From positions 1,302,001 to 1,366,000 of the forward strand of contig NZ_CP094528.1 of the NCBI RefSeq assembly GCF_022811705.1: DNA of 64,000 nucleotides. Reading direction: 5' to 3'. The translations under genes were made by a program, and so were the position numbers. Under the pieces are notes generated by a model. It saw only the letters and a program-made list of their open reading frames with translations. It did no database searches and was not told where the DNA came from. Origin of the DNA: Agromyces larvae (GTDB lineage: Bacteria > Actinomycetota > Actinomycetes > Actinomycetales > Microbacteriaceae). Position 1 is the stretch's first letter; every line of letters begins with the position of its first letter. Shown piece by piece: positions 20,734 to 30,516 of this stretch.

Positions 20734-22933
20734 CCAGACCGCGCCCGCCGCCCCCGCGATCGCCGGCGACGTGCTCGCCGCGGTCGGTGAAGGGCGGCAC
20801 TCCGATCCGCATTCGGTGCTCGGCCAGCACGGGTTCGACGTGCCGGGCGACGGGCGCACGCACACCGTGATCCGCGTTCGGCGCCCGCTCGCCGCCTCCG
20901 TGGACGCGTTGCTCGCCGATGGCACCGAGCTGCCGCTCGCGCACGCGGGGTGGGGCGTCTGGGCCGGCGCCGGCGCGTTCGGGCCGACCGACTACCGGGT
21001 GCGCGCCCGGTACGACGACGGGCCCGAGTGGGTGAGCGACGACCCGTACCGCTTCACGCCGACCATCGGCGAACTCGACCTGCACCTCATCGGCGAGGGC
21101 CGGCACGAACAGCTCTGGAAGGTGCTCGGCGCGCACCACCGCGACCAGTGGGGTGTGTCCGAGCCGGTCGCCGGCACCTCGTTCACGGTGTGGGCGCCGC
21201 GCGCGACCGCCGTCCGCGTCGTCGGCGACTTCAACGACTGGGACGGCACCGGGCACGCCATGCGCAGCATGGGCGCGAGCGGCGTGTGGGAGCTGTTCGT
21301 GCCGGGCCTTCGCGCGGGCGCCGTGTACAAGTTCGAGCTCCGCACCGCGGCGGGCGACTGGATCGAGAAGGCCGACCCGATGGCCCGCCGCGCCGAGGTG
21401 GCGCCCGCGACCGCGTCCGTCGTCGACGAGAGCACGCACGACTGGAATGACGACGAGTGGATGCGTCATCGTGCCGAGACCGACCCGCACACCCGCCCGA
21501 TGAGCATCTACGAGCTCCACCTCGGGTCGTGGCGGCCGGGCAAGGGGTACCGCGACGTCGCCGACGAGCTCATCGAGTACCTGCACTGGCTGGGCTACAC
21601 GCACGTCGAGTTCCTGCCGCTGGCCGAGCACCCGTTCGGCGGCTCGTGGGGCTACCAGGTCACCGGGTACTACGCCGCGACGAGTCGGTTCGGCTCCCCC
21701 GACGACCTGCGGTACCTCATCGACCGCCTGCACCAGGCGGGCATCGGCGTGATCATGGACTGGGTGCCGGGGCACTTCCCGAAGGACGCCTGGGCGCTCG
21801 CCCGATTCGACGGCCAGCCGCTCTACGAGCACCCCGATCCGCGCCGCGGCGAACAGCGCGACTGGGGCACCTACGTCTTCGACTTCGGCAACCCGCGGGT
21901 GCGCAACTTCCTCGTGGCGAACGCGCTGTTCTGGTTCGAGGAGTTCCACGTCGACGGGCTGCGGGTCGACGCCGTGGCATCCATGCTCTACCTCGACTAC
22001 TCGCGCGAGCCGGGCGAATGGCTGCCCAACGAGTACGGCGGCCGCGAGCACCTCGAGGCGATCGCGTTCCTGCAGGAGGCCACCGCGACCGCGTACAAGC
22101 GCAATGCGGGCATCGTGATGATCGCCGAGGAGTCGACCTCGTGGCCGGGCGTCACCGCGCCGACCGGCTCGGGCGGACTCGGCTTCGGCTACAAGTGGAA
22201 CATGGGGTGGATGCACGACACCCTGCAGTACCTCGCGCACGACCCGATGTACCGCTCGTACCACCACCACGACCTCACGTTCTCGTTCCTCTACGCGTTC
22301 AGCGAGCACTTCGTGCTGCCGATCAGCCACGACGAGGTCGTGCACGGGAAGGGTTCGCTGGTGCGCAAGATGCCCGGCGACCACTGGCAGCAGCTCGCGA
22401 ACGTGCGCGCCTACCTGGCGTACATGTGGGCGCACCCCGGCAAGCAGCTGCTGTTCATGGGCCAGGAGTTCGGCCAGCTCAGCGAGTGGAGCGAGCAGCG
22501 CGGGCTCGACTGGTGGATGCTCGACCAGCCGAGCCACCGGCAGCTCGCCGAGTTCGTCGGCGCGCTGAACCGGCTCTACCGCGCCACGCCCGCGCTCTGG
22601 GAGCTCGACGACGATTCGGCCGGGTTCGAGTGGATCGAGGGCGGCGCGGCGCAGGCGAACGTCATCGCGTTCCTGCGGCTCGACCGGTCGGGCACGCCGC
22701 TGCTGTGCATCGTCAACTTCGCCGGGAACCCGCACGAGGGATTCCGGTTGGGGCTGCCCGCGGCCGGGCGGTGGATCGAGATCCTGAACTCGGATGCCAC
22801 GGAGTTCGGCGGTTCGGGGGTCGGCAACCTCGGCGCGGTCGAAGCGACGGATGCCCCGTGGGCCGGCCGGCCCGCATCGGCGGCGTTCACCCTGCCCCCG
22901 CTGGGCGCGGTCTGGTTCCGCTTCGAGGGCTGA
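20726..22933 (+). CDS. glgB: 1,4-alpha-glucan branching enzyme
   Basis: Introduces alpha-1,6 branches into the linear glucan made by GlgE or GlgA. 735 aa. N1 and CBM48 domains ([20 protein letters not shown]), barrel with [43 protein letters not shown] (nucleophile Asp), [14 protein letters not shown] (acid Glu) and [17 protein letters not shown] start at 20726 has GGAGG 7 nt upstream, inside the end of glgE, giving tight coupling. Together with glgE it forms the GlgE-pathway polymerase/branching pair. Confidence 0.97.
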   Translation: MTDQTAPAAPAIAGDVLAAVGEGRHSDPHSVLGQHGFDVPGDGRTHTVIRVRRPLAASVDALLADGTELPLAHAGWGVWAGAGAFGPTDYRVRARYDDGPEWVSDDPYRFTPTIGELDLHLIGEGRHEQLWKVLGAHHRDQWGVSEPVAGTSFTVWAPRATAVRVVGDFNDWDGTGHAMRSMGASGVWELFVPGLRAGAVYKFELRTAAGDWIEKADPMARRAEVAPATASVVDESTHDWNDDEWMRHRAETDPHTRPMSIYELHLGSWRPGKGYRDVADELIEYLHWLGYTHVEFLPLAEHPFGGSWGYQVTGYYAATSRFGSPDDLRYLIDRLHQAGIGVIMDWVPGHFPKDAWALARFDGQPLYEHPDPRRGEQRDWGTYVFDFGNPRVRNFLVANALFWFEEFHVDGLRVDAVASMLYLDYSREPGEWLPNEYGGREHLEAIAFLQEATATAYKRNAGIVMIAEESTSWPGVTAPTGSGGLGFGYKWNMGWMHDTLQYLAHDPMYRSYHHHDLTFSFLYAFSEHFVLPISHDEVVHGKGSLVRKMPGDHWQQLANVRAYLAYMWAHPGKQLLFMGQEFGQLSEWSEQRGLDWWMLDQPSHRQLAEFVGALNRLYRATPALWELDDDSAGFEWIEGGAAQANVIAFLRLDRSGTPLLCIVNFAGNPHEGFRLGLPAAGRWIEILNSDATEFGGSGVGNLGAVEATDAPWAGRPASAAFTLPPLGAVWFRFEG

Positions 22934-22970
22934 GCGGGCGCCTTCCCCGGCGACCCGCCCGGCCGTGGGC

Positions 22971-23915
22971 TCAGTACAGCAGGTTCGCGAGCCGGCGACG
23001 CGCGACCACGACCCGCTCGTCGTCGGTGCCGACCACCTCGAACAGTTCGACGAGCCGCTCGCGCACCCGGTCGCGACCGGGCTGGTCGAGCGTCGGGAAG
23101 AGGTCGAGCAGGCGCCCGAACGCGTCCTCGACGTGTCCGCCCGACAGGTCGAGGTCGGCGACGTCGAGCTGCGCGTCGAGGTCGGCGGGGTTCGCCGCGG
23201 CGGCGTTGCGGATCTGGTCGAGGGTCTTGCCCTGGAGGCGGGCCAGCAGGTTCGCCTGCGCGAGCCCCGCGACCGCGAGGCTGTCGCGCGGGTCCTGCGC
23301 GATCGCGGTGCGGTACGCCTGCTGTGCGGCGGCGTAGTCGCCGCGCGAGATCGCGTCGAACGCCTCCTGGTGCAGCGGCGGCAGCGGCGGCTCCTCGGGC
23401 TCGGGGGCCGCGCCCGCCTCGCCGTTCGCGCCGTCGCCCTCGGCCACCCGGCCGGTCACGCCGTGCTGCGCCGCGAGCTGGAGCAGCTGGTCGAACACCT
23501 GGTCGATCACGTCGTCGGGCTGGGCGCCCTGGAACAGCGGCACCGGCTGGCCCGCCACGAGCGCGACCACGGTCGGGATCGCCTGCACCTGCAGTGCCTG
23601 CACGAGCTGGGGGCTGCGGTCGGCGTCGGCGGCGGCCAGCACGAGCGCGCCGCCGCGGGCGCGCACCAGCCGCGCGAGGGTGTCGACGAGGGCGCCGGAT
23701 GCCTCGCTCCACGACGCCCACAGGGCGACCACGACGGGCACCGTGCGAGACAGTTCGAGGATCGGCGCGAAGTCCGAGTCATCCGTCTGGCGCACGAGCG
23801 CGTCGGATGCGGTCTGCGGCACCGTACCGGCATCGCCGGGAGCGGCCGCACGCGCGGCGAGCGAGGACAGGTCGACGGCGCCGCGCAGAGCGGCCGGTTC
23901 GTTGGCGTTCGTCAC
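22971..23915 (-). CDS. YbbN-like thioredoxin-fold/TPR co-chaperone
   Basis: 314 aa. N-terminal thioredoxin-like domain in which the usual WCxxC is replaced by ALWASWSEASG, so it has no redox cysteines. cis-Pro loop AIPTVVALVAGQPVPLFQG is intact. The C-terminal half is helical TPR-like (AFDAISRGDYAAAQQAYRTA), as in YbbN/CnoX proteins that hold clients for GroEL and DnaK. An acidic, proline-rich linker joins the halves. GTG 23915 follows a GGAG SD and overlaps the stop of the upstream membrane protein gene (GTGA). Role inferred from family; a holdase rather than an oxidoreductase. Confidence 0.85.
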   Translation of the reverse strand: MTNANEPAALRGAVDLSSLAARAAAPGDAGTVPQTASDALVRQTDDSDFAPILELSRTVPVVVALWASWSEASGALVDTLARLVRARGGALVLAAADADRSPQLVQALQVQAIPTVVALVAGQPVPLFQGAQPDDVIDQVFDQLLQLAAQHGVTGRVAEGDGANGEAGAAPEPEEPPLPPLHQEAFDAISRGDYAAAQQAYRTAIAQDPRDSLAVAGLAQANLLARLQGKTLDQIRNAAAANPADLDAQLDVADLDLSGGHVEDAFGRLLDLFPTLDQPGRDRVRERLVELFEVVGTDDERVVVARRRLANLLY

Positions 23916-25831
23916 GGGATCTCCGATGCTGCGATGACACTCTCGGACCATCCGAGCACACGGATCTGGTCGCCCGATCCGACGCTCGGCACCGAGAACA
24001 GGATCTGTACGGCGCGCGTGGACTGCACGCCCTTCGCGCTCTGCGCGGTGAAGCCCGACAGCGCGCGGGCGGGCCCGCCCTCTTGGAAGCCGGTCGTGCC
24101 GCCGTCGTTCGGGCGAGCCTGCTCGACGCGCAAGATTGTAGCGGAAACGAGCGCGCCGGCGTCGATGGTGCCAAGCGGCACGACGGGTTCGTCAACGGCC
24201 GCGCTGGTCGAGATGTCCAGGGTCACCGTCGGCGTCTCTGCCTGACGCTCAGCCTTGCGGGTCGCTGCATCGAGCAGGTTGTCGAGCTCGGTGTCTTCGA
24301 GGTCGAACAGCTCGGCCTGCGGGCTCGCCGGCCCGTCCTGGACGACGGATGCGAACGCCCCGGCGACGCCGCTCGGCGGCACCACGAGACCCTTGTAGTC
24401 GGGCGAGATGAGAGGAGCGCCCACCGAGGCGGGGGCGACCTCGGGGAACCCGGGATCGGGCGCGAGCGACATCGCGTACACGACCTTGTAGTTCTCGCGC
24501 GGCGCGGCCTGGGTCAGCACCAGCACGTTCGGCGGCACCGTCTCGTCGTCGTCGTTCGTGGCGACCGTCATCACGGTGCGCGGCCACTGGTCGGCCTTGG
24601 CCTGCTGCGGCAGGATCAGCGTGAGCGGCTCGGCGAGGATCGGCGCCGGCACCGGGTACTCGGGCAGCGCGGCGCGGATCGAGTAGTTCGCCCGCCGCGC
24701 CTCGAGCGCCGGACCGGTGAACCGCTGGGTGAGGGTGTCGCCGTCGCGGCTCTGGTCGACGTCGGCGGTGAACGTCGCGATGCGGGCCATGATCCGCTCC
24801 CACTGCGGCACCGAGACGACGGGTTCGACCGGGTCCGCCTCGGGCGCGGGCGTCTCGACGCCGGGGGTCGCGGCGGCGGTCTCGGTGGGCTCGGGCGCGT
24901 TCTCGAAACTGGGCCAGTAGTCGGCCGAGCAGGAGGTGAGCGCGAGAGCGGGCACCACGAGCAGGGTCGCGGCCATCGCCCGCCGCCCGCCGCCCGACTT
25001 GCGCCCGCCGCCGAGCGCGAGGCGATTCGGCTTGGGCGCGCTCGGCAGTTTCTGCCGGCCCTTCGGCACGTTGCGCCGCGGCCCGCGCGAACGCCGGTGG
25101 CCGACGATGCCCGACACCAGCAGGACCGCGCCGACCAGGAAGAGCGCCGCGCCGCCGACGATGAGGGGCCCGGCCCACGGCGTCGAATTGTCGAGCGGCC
25201 AGGCGATGGCGACCGTGTCGGGAAGCGGATCTTCACTGCCGGATGCCACGATCACCGAGACCCCCTCGGGCAGGTCGACCGTCATCGAGGCGCGCCGGTC
25301 GGCGCTCAACTGATCGAGCCAGAGGTCGCTGCCGGCCGGCGATACCGCCGGTTCGGCCGGGGCGTCGGTCGCGGGGGTGGTCGCATCCGCCGGCGGGTCG
25401 GTCGGAACGGGGGTCGCCGTCGGGGCGGGGCGCGCAGCGCCGCCCTCGGCCGCGTCACCGGAGCCGTCGGCGTCGTCGGCGTCGGTGCTCTCGGCGTCGT
25501 CGGGTTCGCGCAGTTCGGTGACGAGTGCACCGGCCTCGGCGTCGAAGCCGACCGAGAGGTACGGGTCGTCGCCGATCCACGCCGTCACGTCGGCACTGCG
25601 CCCGTAGGCGGCGAAGACGGTGCCGCCGCTCGAGGAGACCTGGATCGATTGCCCGCCGGGGTGCGCCGCCAGCGCGTCGGGCTGGATCACCGCATACGAG
25701 GCCGCGTCGGGATCGAGTTCGGCCACCAGCGAGACACGATCTGGTTCCAGGAACACGGTGCGCTGGGCGATGCCGAGCCCGATCATCACTGCCGCAGCGA
25801 AGAACGCCGCGATGGCGAGGACGAACCGCAC
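23912..25831 (-). CDS. Two-part membrane protein with internal lipobox-like segment, unknown function
   Basis: 639 aa. Not assigned to a known enzyme family. TM helix at about residues 3-23, an extracytoplasmic domain to about 107, a low-complexity Asp/Ala/Pro/Thr linker (108-165), a second TM at about 220-243, a strongly basic Pro/Gly/Arg loop (246-285), then MAATLLVVPALALTSC ending at Cys301. That looks like a complete lipoprotein signal with lipobox LTSC, followed by a Pro/Glu/Thr linker and a roughly 300-residue extracytoplasmic domain. It looks like a membrane protein fused to a lipoprotein. GTG start with GGAGGGAG upstream; co-translated with the YbbN-like gene, so a cell-envelope or secretion role is conceivable. 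Confidence 0.75.
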   Translation of the reverse strand: MRFVLAIAAFFAAAVMIGLGIAQRTVFLEPDRVSLVAELDPDAASYAVIQPDALAAHPGGQSIQVSSSGGTVFAAYGRSADVTAWIGDDPYLSVGFDAEAGALVTELREPDDAESTDADDADGSGDAAEGGAARPAPTATPVPTDPPADATTPATDAPAEPAVSPAGSDLWLDQLSADRRASMTVDLPEGVSVIVASGSEDPLPDTVAIAWPLDNSTPWAGPLIVGGAALFLVGAVLLVSGIVGHRRSRGPRRNVPKGRQKLPSAPKPNRLALGGGRKSGGGRRAMAATLLVVPALALTSCSADYWPSFENAPEPTETAAATPGVETPAPEADPVEPVVSVPQWERIMARIATFTADVDQSRDGDTLTQRFTGPALEARRANYSIRAALPEYPVPAPILAEPLTLILPQQAKADQWPRTVMTVATNDDDETVPPNVLVLTQAAPRENYKVVYAMSLAPDPGFPEVAPASVGAPLISPDYKGLVVPPSGVAGAFASVVQDGPASPQAELFDLEDTELDNLLDAATRKAERQAETPTVTLDISTSAAVDEPVVPLGTIDAGALVSATILRVEQARPNDGGTTGFQEGGPARALSGFTAQSAKGVQSTRAVQILFSVPSVGSGDQIRVLGWSESVIAASEIP

Positions 25832-25979
25832 GGATCAACTCCCTCCGGGTCGCTCACACGACCGGCTGACATGAACACCCCACACTATCGGGCGCGTCTG
25901 GGAGGCTGCTCACGGAACGCTGGACGGCGCGCCGCGCCCGGACGCGGGGAACACGCCCCGTGCGCACCCGTTCCGCCCG

Positions 25980-25985
25980 TACAAT
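25980..25985 (+). promoter_or_regulatory. -10 box upstream of the coiled-coil gene
   Basis: TACAAT in the 209-bp divergent gap 25832-26040. It would give a leader of about 50 nt before the ATG at 26041, which has a GGAGG SD. Confidence 0.5.
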
Positions 25986-26040
25986 CGGATGCGGATTCCC
26001 GCGCGCCCCCCCACATCGCGGGACATGACCCGGAGGAAGC

Positions 26041-27657
26041 ATGGCCGTCGAAGAGACCGAGTTCACCCAGGTGTTCCGCGGATACGACAAGGACGAGGTC
26101 GATCGCAGCATCAACGGCCTGCGCCGCGACATCATCACCGCGAACAGCCAGATCGGCGATCTCACCAAAGAGAACAAGCGCCTCCACGCACGCATCGAGG
26201 AGCTCACCGCCGAGCTCGAAGAGGTCGGCAGCCCCACCTTCTCGGGCCTCGGCACGAAGCTCGAGAACACGCTCCGCGTGGCCGAGGAGCAGTCGACCCG
26301 ACTCATCGCCCAGGCCGACATCGACGCCGAGAAGCTGCGTCGCGCCGCCGAGGACGACGCGCACCTCCTGAAGTCGGACGCCCAGGAGCTCGCCGACCGC
26401 ACCCTCAGCGAGGCGCGTTCGCAGTCGGCCCGCATCCTCGAGAACGCCCGCTCGGAGGCCGACGACACGGTGTCCCGCGCGCAGGAGGCGAGCGAGCAGC
26501 TGCGCCAGGACGCCGCCCGCGATGCGGCCGCCATCCGGGGCGCCGCCGCGACCGAGGCCGCCGAGACCCGGTCGAGCGCCAAGCGCGAGGCCGCCGCGAC
26601 CCTCACCGAGGCCGAGCGCACCGCCAAGCAGCTCCTCGTCGAGGCGAACGCCGAGGCGACCGAAGCGCGCGCGACGGCAGCCGGGCTCCAGCAGGAGACC
26701 GAGCAGACGCGCGCCGAGGTGGCGATCGAGCTCGACCGGCAGCGAGCCGAGCTCGCGAAGGAGACCGAGCAGGCGCGCATCGACCTCGCCCGGGAGACCG
26801 AGCAAGCGCGGCTCGACCTCGAGCGCGAGTCGACCGAGGCCCGCGCCGGCATCGAGGCCGAGATCGCCGAGCGCCGCGCGACGCTCGAGCACGAGCTCGA
26901 GCAGGCCCGCACCGACCTCGATCGTGAGATCGCCGCCGCACGCGCGAAGCTCGACGAGGAGCGCGAGCAGGTGAAGGTCGACCTCGGCCGTGAGACCGAG
27001 ACCGCCCGGTTGAAGCTCACGCACGAGCTCGAGCGCATCCGCGCCAAGCACGCGGCCGAACTCGACCAGATGCGCGCCGACCTCGCTCTCGAGCAGGAGC
27101 AGGCCCGCGCCGACTTCGAGGCCGAGGCCGAGCAGGCCCGCATCGACCTCGACAACCAGCTCACCGCGATGCGCAAGAAGACCACGCACGAGGTCAACCG
27201 CATGCGCCGCGAGGTCGAGCAGGCGCGCATGGACCTCGACGCCGAGCTCGCCGCCAAGCGCGACGAGGCCGAGCAGGAGCTGCTCGTCCGTCACCGCGAG
27301 GCCGTCGCCGAGACCCAGAAGTTCCTCGACGACGCGAACGCCGAGCTGGCCGAGGCGACCGCCCGCACCGCCGAGGCGCGTGCCGAGGCCGAGCGCCTCG
27401 AGGCCGAGATCCGCAGCGAGATCAACGGCCTCCGCGAGAAGGCCGAGGAGGAGGCGCGCCAGCGGGTCGCCGACGCGCACACCCAGGCGCGCAAGCTCAT
27501 CGCCGACGCCGAGGAGCGCACCCGCGCCCTGGTCGCCGACGCCGAGGAGCGCCTCGCGGAGATCCGCATCGAGCGCGACGCGGTCGCCGGCTACTTCGAG
27601 AGCCTCCGCGGCGTGCTCACGCAGGCCGAGCAGGTCGCCGCCGGCCAGCAGGCCTGA
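26041..27657 (+). CDS. Long DivIVA-type coiled-coil protein (Scy/FilP-like)
   Basis: 538 aa. Starts with a DivIVA-like lipid-binding motif (TQVFRGYDKDEVDRSINGLRRD), followed by almost uninterrupted coiled coil. Residues of about 215-400 are built of near-repeats of the form ETEQARxDLxxE with 11-14 residue periodicity. Very rich in Ala, Glu, Arg. Actinobacterial proteins of this type organise polar growth or form a cytoskeletal scaffold. No catalytic domain. ATG with GGAGG SD. The AI-2E transporter-like gene follows after 17 bp and is probably co-transcribed. Confidence 0.85.
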   Translation: MAVEETEFTQVFRGYDKDEVDRSINGLRRDIITANSQIGDLTKENKRLHARIEELTAELEEVGSPTFSGLGTKLENTLRVAEEQSTRLIAQADIDAEKLRRAAEDDAHLLKSDAQELADRTLSEARSQSARILENARSEADDTVSRAQEASEQLRQDAARDAAAIRGAAATEAAETRSSAKREAAATLTEAERTAKQLLVEANAEATEARATAAGLQQETEQTRAEVAIELDRQRAELAKETEQARIDLARETEQARLDLERESTEARAGIEAEIAERRATLEHELEQARTDLDREIAAARAKLDEEREQVKVDLGRETETARLKLTHELERIRAKHAAELDQMRADLALEQEQARADFEAEAEQARIDLDNQLTAMRKKTTHEVNRMRREVEQARMDLDAELAAKRDEAEQELLVRHREAVAETQKFLDDANAELAEATARTAEARAEAERLEAEIRSEINGLREKAEEEARQRVADAHTQARKLIADAEERTRALVADAEERLAEIRIERDAVAGYFESLRGVLTQAEQVAAGQQA

Positions 27658-27674
27658 GTCGACGGGGGCCGACC

Positions 27675-28739
27675 GTGCGCATCGACCACGCGTTCCGGGT
27701 CGGCTTGATCGGCACGCTCGGTGTCGGGGTCGGCCTCCTCATCCTCTACTCGGTCGCGAGCCTCTCCACGATCCTCACGTACGTCGGGGCGGCGCTCTTC
27801 CTCGCCCTCGGCCTCGAGCCCGCCATCGCGTGGCTCGGGCGCCGGGGGCTTCCCCGTTGGAGCGCGATCCTCGTCGTGCTCGCCGCGGTCGCAGCGCTGG
27901 CCACCGCACTGCTGCTGGCCGTCATCCCGATCGTGGTCGACCAGATCAGTCAGCTCGTCGAGCAGGCGCCCGTGATCATCGCGCGGTTCAGCACGACCGA
28001 CTGGCTCGATCAGCTGCAGGAGCAGTTCCCGCAGCTGCGGGTGCGCGAGATCTACGCGAACCTCTCCGACGCGGTGCTCGACTTCGTGAGCAACCCGATC
28101 CGGGTCAGCGAGCTCGCGGGCGGCATCTGGCAGGTCGCCATCGCGATCGGCGGCGGCGTCTTCGGCGCCGTCGTCGTGTTCATCCTGACGCTGTACTTCA
28201 CCGCGTCGCTCAACCCCATGAAGCGCGGGCTCTACCAGCTCGTGCCCGCCACCCAGCGCGCCAGGTTCGCCGACCTCACCGACCAGATCACCGACTCGGT
28301 GGGGCACTACGTCATCGGACAGGTCTCGCTGGCCGCCATCAACGGCGCGCTCAGCTTCGTGTTCCTCTCGGTGATCGGCGCACCGTTCCCGGCAGTGCTC
28401 GCCTTCGTCGCGTTCACGTTCTCGCTCGTACCGCTCGTGGGCACGCTCACTGGTTCGGTCCTCATCGTGCTGCTCTGCCTGCTGCCGGGGCTCGGGTCGC
28501 CGTTGACCGCATTCGTCGCCGCCGTCTACTACCTGCTGTACATGCAGGTCGAGGCATACGTGCTCTCACCGCGCATCATGAACCGCGCGGTGAAGGTGCC
28601 CGCTGCCGTCGTCGTGATCGCAGCGCTCGCGGGCGGCACGCTCCTCGGCATCCTCGGAGCGCTCATCGCCATCCCCGTCGCGGCGGCCGCGCTGCTCATC
28701 ATCAAGCAGGTCGTCATCCCCCGCCAGAACGAGCGCTGA
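27675..28739 (+). CDS. AI-2E family transporter (PerM-like membrane protein)
   Basis: 354 aa polytopic membrane protein with about eight helices. The family's central soluble segment (residues about 90-150, ISQLVEQAPVIIARF) and the later helical hairpin FTFSLVPLVGTLTGSVLIVLL are present. Homologues are annotated as AI-2 exporters but many serve as ion or solute exporters, so substrate is open. GTG start 17 bp after the coiled-coil gene. Converges with the hydrolase gene, whose stop lies 2 bp beyond its own; the junction contains GCTGAGCTCAGC. Confidence 0.88.
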   Translation: MRIDHAFRVGLIGTLGVGVGLLILYSVASLSTILTYVGAALFLALGLEPAIAWLGRRGLPRWSAILVVLAAVAALATALLLAVIPIVVDQISQLVEQAPVIIARFSTTDWLDQLQEQFPQLRVREIYANLSDAVLDFVSNPIRVSELAGGIWQVAIAIGGGVFGAVVVFILTLYFTASLNPMKRGLYQLVPATQRARFADLTDQITDSVGHYVIGQVSLAAINGALSFVFLSVIGAPFPAVLAFVAFTFSLVPLVGTLTGSVLIVLLCLLPGLGSPLTAFVAAVYYLLYMQVEAYVLSPRIMNRAVKVPAAVVVIAALAGGTLLGILGALIAIPVAAAALLIIKQVVIPRQNER

Positions 28740-28741
28740 GC

Positions 28742-29473
28742 TCAGCGGCCCCCGGCCGGCCAACTGGTCGGCAGCGGCGCCGACCCCGGGCGCACCGTCT
28801 CGACGATCTCGTCGAGGACGCGCCGGGTCTGGCTCTCGCCGACCCAGAGATGCTTGCCTCCCTCGACCGCGACGACGCGCGCGTGCGGCACCGCCGCGAA
28901 CCGCTCGGTCGCTTCGGCGGGGCGGAGGAAGTCGTCGAGCTCGGGCACGACCGCGACGACCGGGACGCTCGCGCCGTCCCATCGGGCGAGTTCGGCGGGG
29001 GTCGTGCGCCGCAACGGCGGGGAGAGCAGGATGATGCCCGCGATGTCGTGCTCGAGGCCGTACTTCAGCGCCAGTTCGGTGCCGAACGACCACCCCACGA
29101 GCCACGGCTTCGGGAGCCCTCGTTCGCGCACGAAGTCGACCGCGGCGGCCACGTCGGCGCGTTCGGACACGCCCTCGCCGAACTCGCCCTGACTGCGGCC
29201 CCGCGGCGACGAGGTGCCCCGCGTGTTGAACCGCAGCACCGCGAACCCCACGAGCGCCGGCAGCCGTGCGGCGGCCTTGCGCAGCACGTGGGAGTCCATG
29301 AAGCCGCCGTGGGTCGGCAGCGGATGCAGCGTCAGCAGGGTGGCCACGGGCGCCCGGTCGACGGGTGTGGCGAGTTCGCCGACGAGGGTGAGCCCGTCGC
29401 TCGTGCGCAGCTCGATCTCCTCGCGGACGGCGGGCAGTTCGACGGCGGAACGGATCTCGATCGTCTCGGTCAC
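28742..29473 (-). CDS. Alpha/beta hydrolase
   Basis: 243 aa serine hydrolase. Nucleophile elbow GWSFGTELA (GxSxG), oxyanion/HG-like region LHPLPTHGGFMDS, and a late histidine in VEGGKHLWVGE. Resembles the small cytoplasmic dienelactone hydrolase/YfhR-like group. Substrate unknown. The frame is open upstream, but GTG 29473 overlaps the stop of the small zinc-ribbon gene (GTGA), which fixes the start and shows coupling. Confidence 0.87.
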   Translation of the reverse strand: MTETIEIRSAVELPAVREEIELRTSDGLTLVGELATPVDRAPVATLLTLHPLPTHGGFMDSHVLRKAAARLPALVGFAVLRFNTRGTSSPRGRSQGEFGEGVSERADVAAAVDFVRERGLPKPWLVGWSFGTELALKYGLEHDIAGIILLSPPLRRTTPAELARWDGASVPVVAVVPELDDFLRPAEATERFAAVPHARVVAVEGGKHLWVGESQTRRVLDEIVETVRPGSAPLPTSWPAGGR

Positions 29474-29778
29474 GGGGTGGACATCCTCCAGCAGTGCGTG
29501 TGCCAGTGCCGCCGCGCGGCGAGATCGGCCTGGTCGCCGAGGACGCCGTCGGCACGCCACACGACGAGGTGGGCCGTGCCGGGCGCGACCTCGCGACCGC
29601 AGCCCGGGCAGGTGTACGACTTCGCCGCCCGCCGTTCCGACACGGGCTGGACGTACCATTCGCGGCCCGCACGCCACTCGGTTCGCTTCCAGCCGGCGGT
29701 CATGCGCTCGATGTCGAGTTCGGGGTGCCCCGCCTTCGCACGCGCGGCGCGTCCGCGGTTCCTGGAGGTGGGCGGCAT
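29470..29778 (-). CDS. Small zinc-ribbon protein, unknown function
   Basis: 102 aa. Two cysteines in YTCPGCGREV and a WHTHCW motif near the C-terminus could bind one zinc ion. A basic N-terminus (RNRGRAARAKAG) hints at nucleic acid contact. Conserved in Actinobacteria, in some genomes under the uninformative name ATP/GTP-binding protein; no nucleotide-binding motif is visible here. TAGACT lies 7 nt before the ATG, with GGAGGG overlapping the spacer. Coupled to the downstream hydrolase. Confidence 0.75.
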   Translation of the reverse strand: MPPTSRNRGRAARAKAGHPELDIERMTAGWKRTEWRAGREWYVQPVSERRAAKSYTCPGCGREVAPGTAHLVVWRADGVLGDQADLAARRHWHTHCWRMSTP

Positions 29779-29814
29779 GCCCTCCAGTCTAAGACGGAGC
29801 GCGGGACCGACCGG

Positions 29815-30468
29815 TCAGTACCAGCCGGACTCCTGCGAGTGCGCCCACGCGCCGCAGGGCGTGCCGTAGCGGCCCTGCACGTAGCCCAGCCCCCACTCGA
29901 TCTGGGTCGCCGCGCTCGTCTCCCAGTCGGCGCCGGCGGAGGCCATCTTCGACCCGGGCAGCGCCTGCGGAATGCCGTAGGCGCCGCTGTTCGCGTTGTA
30001 CGCGTTCACCCGCCAGCCCGACTCCTTCGCCCACAGGGCGACGAGACAGTCGAACTCGGTGCCCGGCCACCCGCGCGCTGCGACGGCTTCGGCCGCGTAC
30101 GCCTGCGCCGAACCCGGGTCGGGCGTGACCGCGGGGGGCGCCCACCCGCTCGACGCGGCCGCGGACTCCTGTTCTTCGGGCTTCAGCTGGACGGAGTACG
30201 ACTCGTTCGACACGGTCACCCGGTACTCGCCGGAGGCGTCCATGCGCTGCGCGTCGGCGCCGAACAGCGGGCCGCCGGCGCGGAACCCCGACGACGCGCT
30301 CGCACCCCCGTACGGGTCGACCATGTTGACGAACACCAGCCCGAAGACCGCGCACGACGCGAACAGCACGACCGCCGTCTGCTTGGCCTGGGAACGGACG
30401 CCACGACGGTTCGGTTCGCGTGATGTCGAGGCGGAACCCGCCGACTGCGAACCAGAATGCCTACCCAC
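29815..30468 (-). CDS. Lytic transglycosylase-like secreted/anchored protein
   Basis: 217 aa. Cytoplasmic basic N-terminus of about 30 residues, one TM/signal segment (TAVVLFASCAVFGLVFVNMV), a Ser/Pro/Ala-rich linker, and a C-terminal SLT-fold domain: FDCLVALWAKESGWRVNAYN (Glu is the likely catalytic acid), SGAYGIPQALPGSKM, and IEWGLGYVQGRYGTPCGAW. Expected to cut or turn over peptidoglycan outside the membrane, like resuscitation-promoting or SLT proteins in Actinobacteria. GTG start with TACACT 9 nt upstream. Confidence 0.85.
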   Translation of the reverse strand: MGRHSGSQSAGSASTSREPNRRGVRSQAKQTAVVLFASCAVFGLVFVNMVDPYGGASASSGFRAGGPLFGADAQRMDASGEYRVTVSNESYSVQLKPEEQESAAASSGWAPPAVTPDPGSAQAYAAEAVAARGWPGTEFDCLVALWAKESGWRVNAYNANSGAYGIPQALPGSKMASAGADWETSAATQIEWGLGYVQGRYGTPCGAWAHSQESGWY

Positions 30469-30516
30469 GATGGGTCGAGTGTAGCGAAAGGCGAAGGGCC
30501 GGATGCAGCGCCGCAG

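Noticed and set aside
22934..22970. Terminator between glgB and the YbbN-like gene
   Set aside because: Only a 6-bp CGGGCG/CGCCCG match and no U-tract on either strand.
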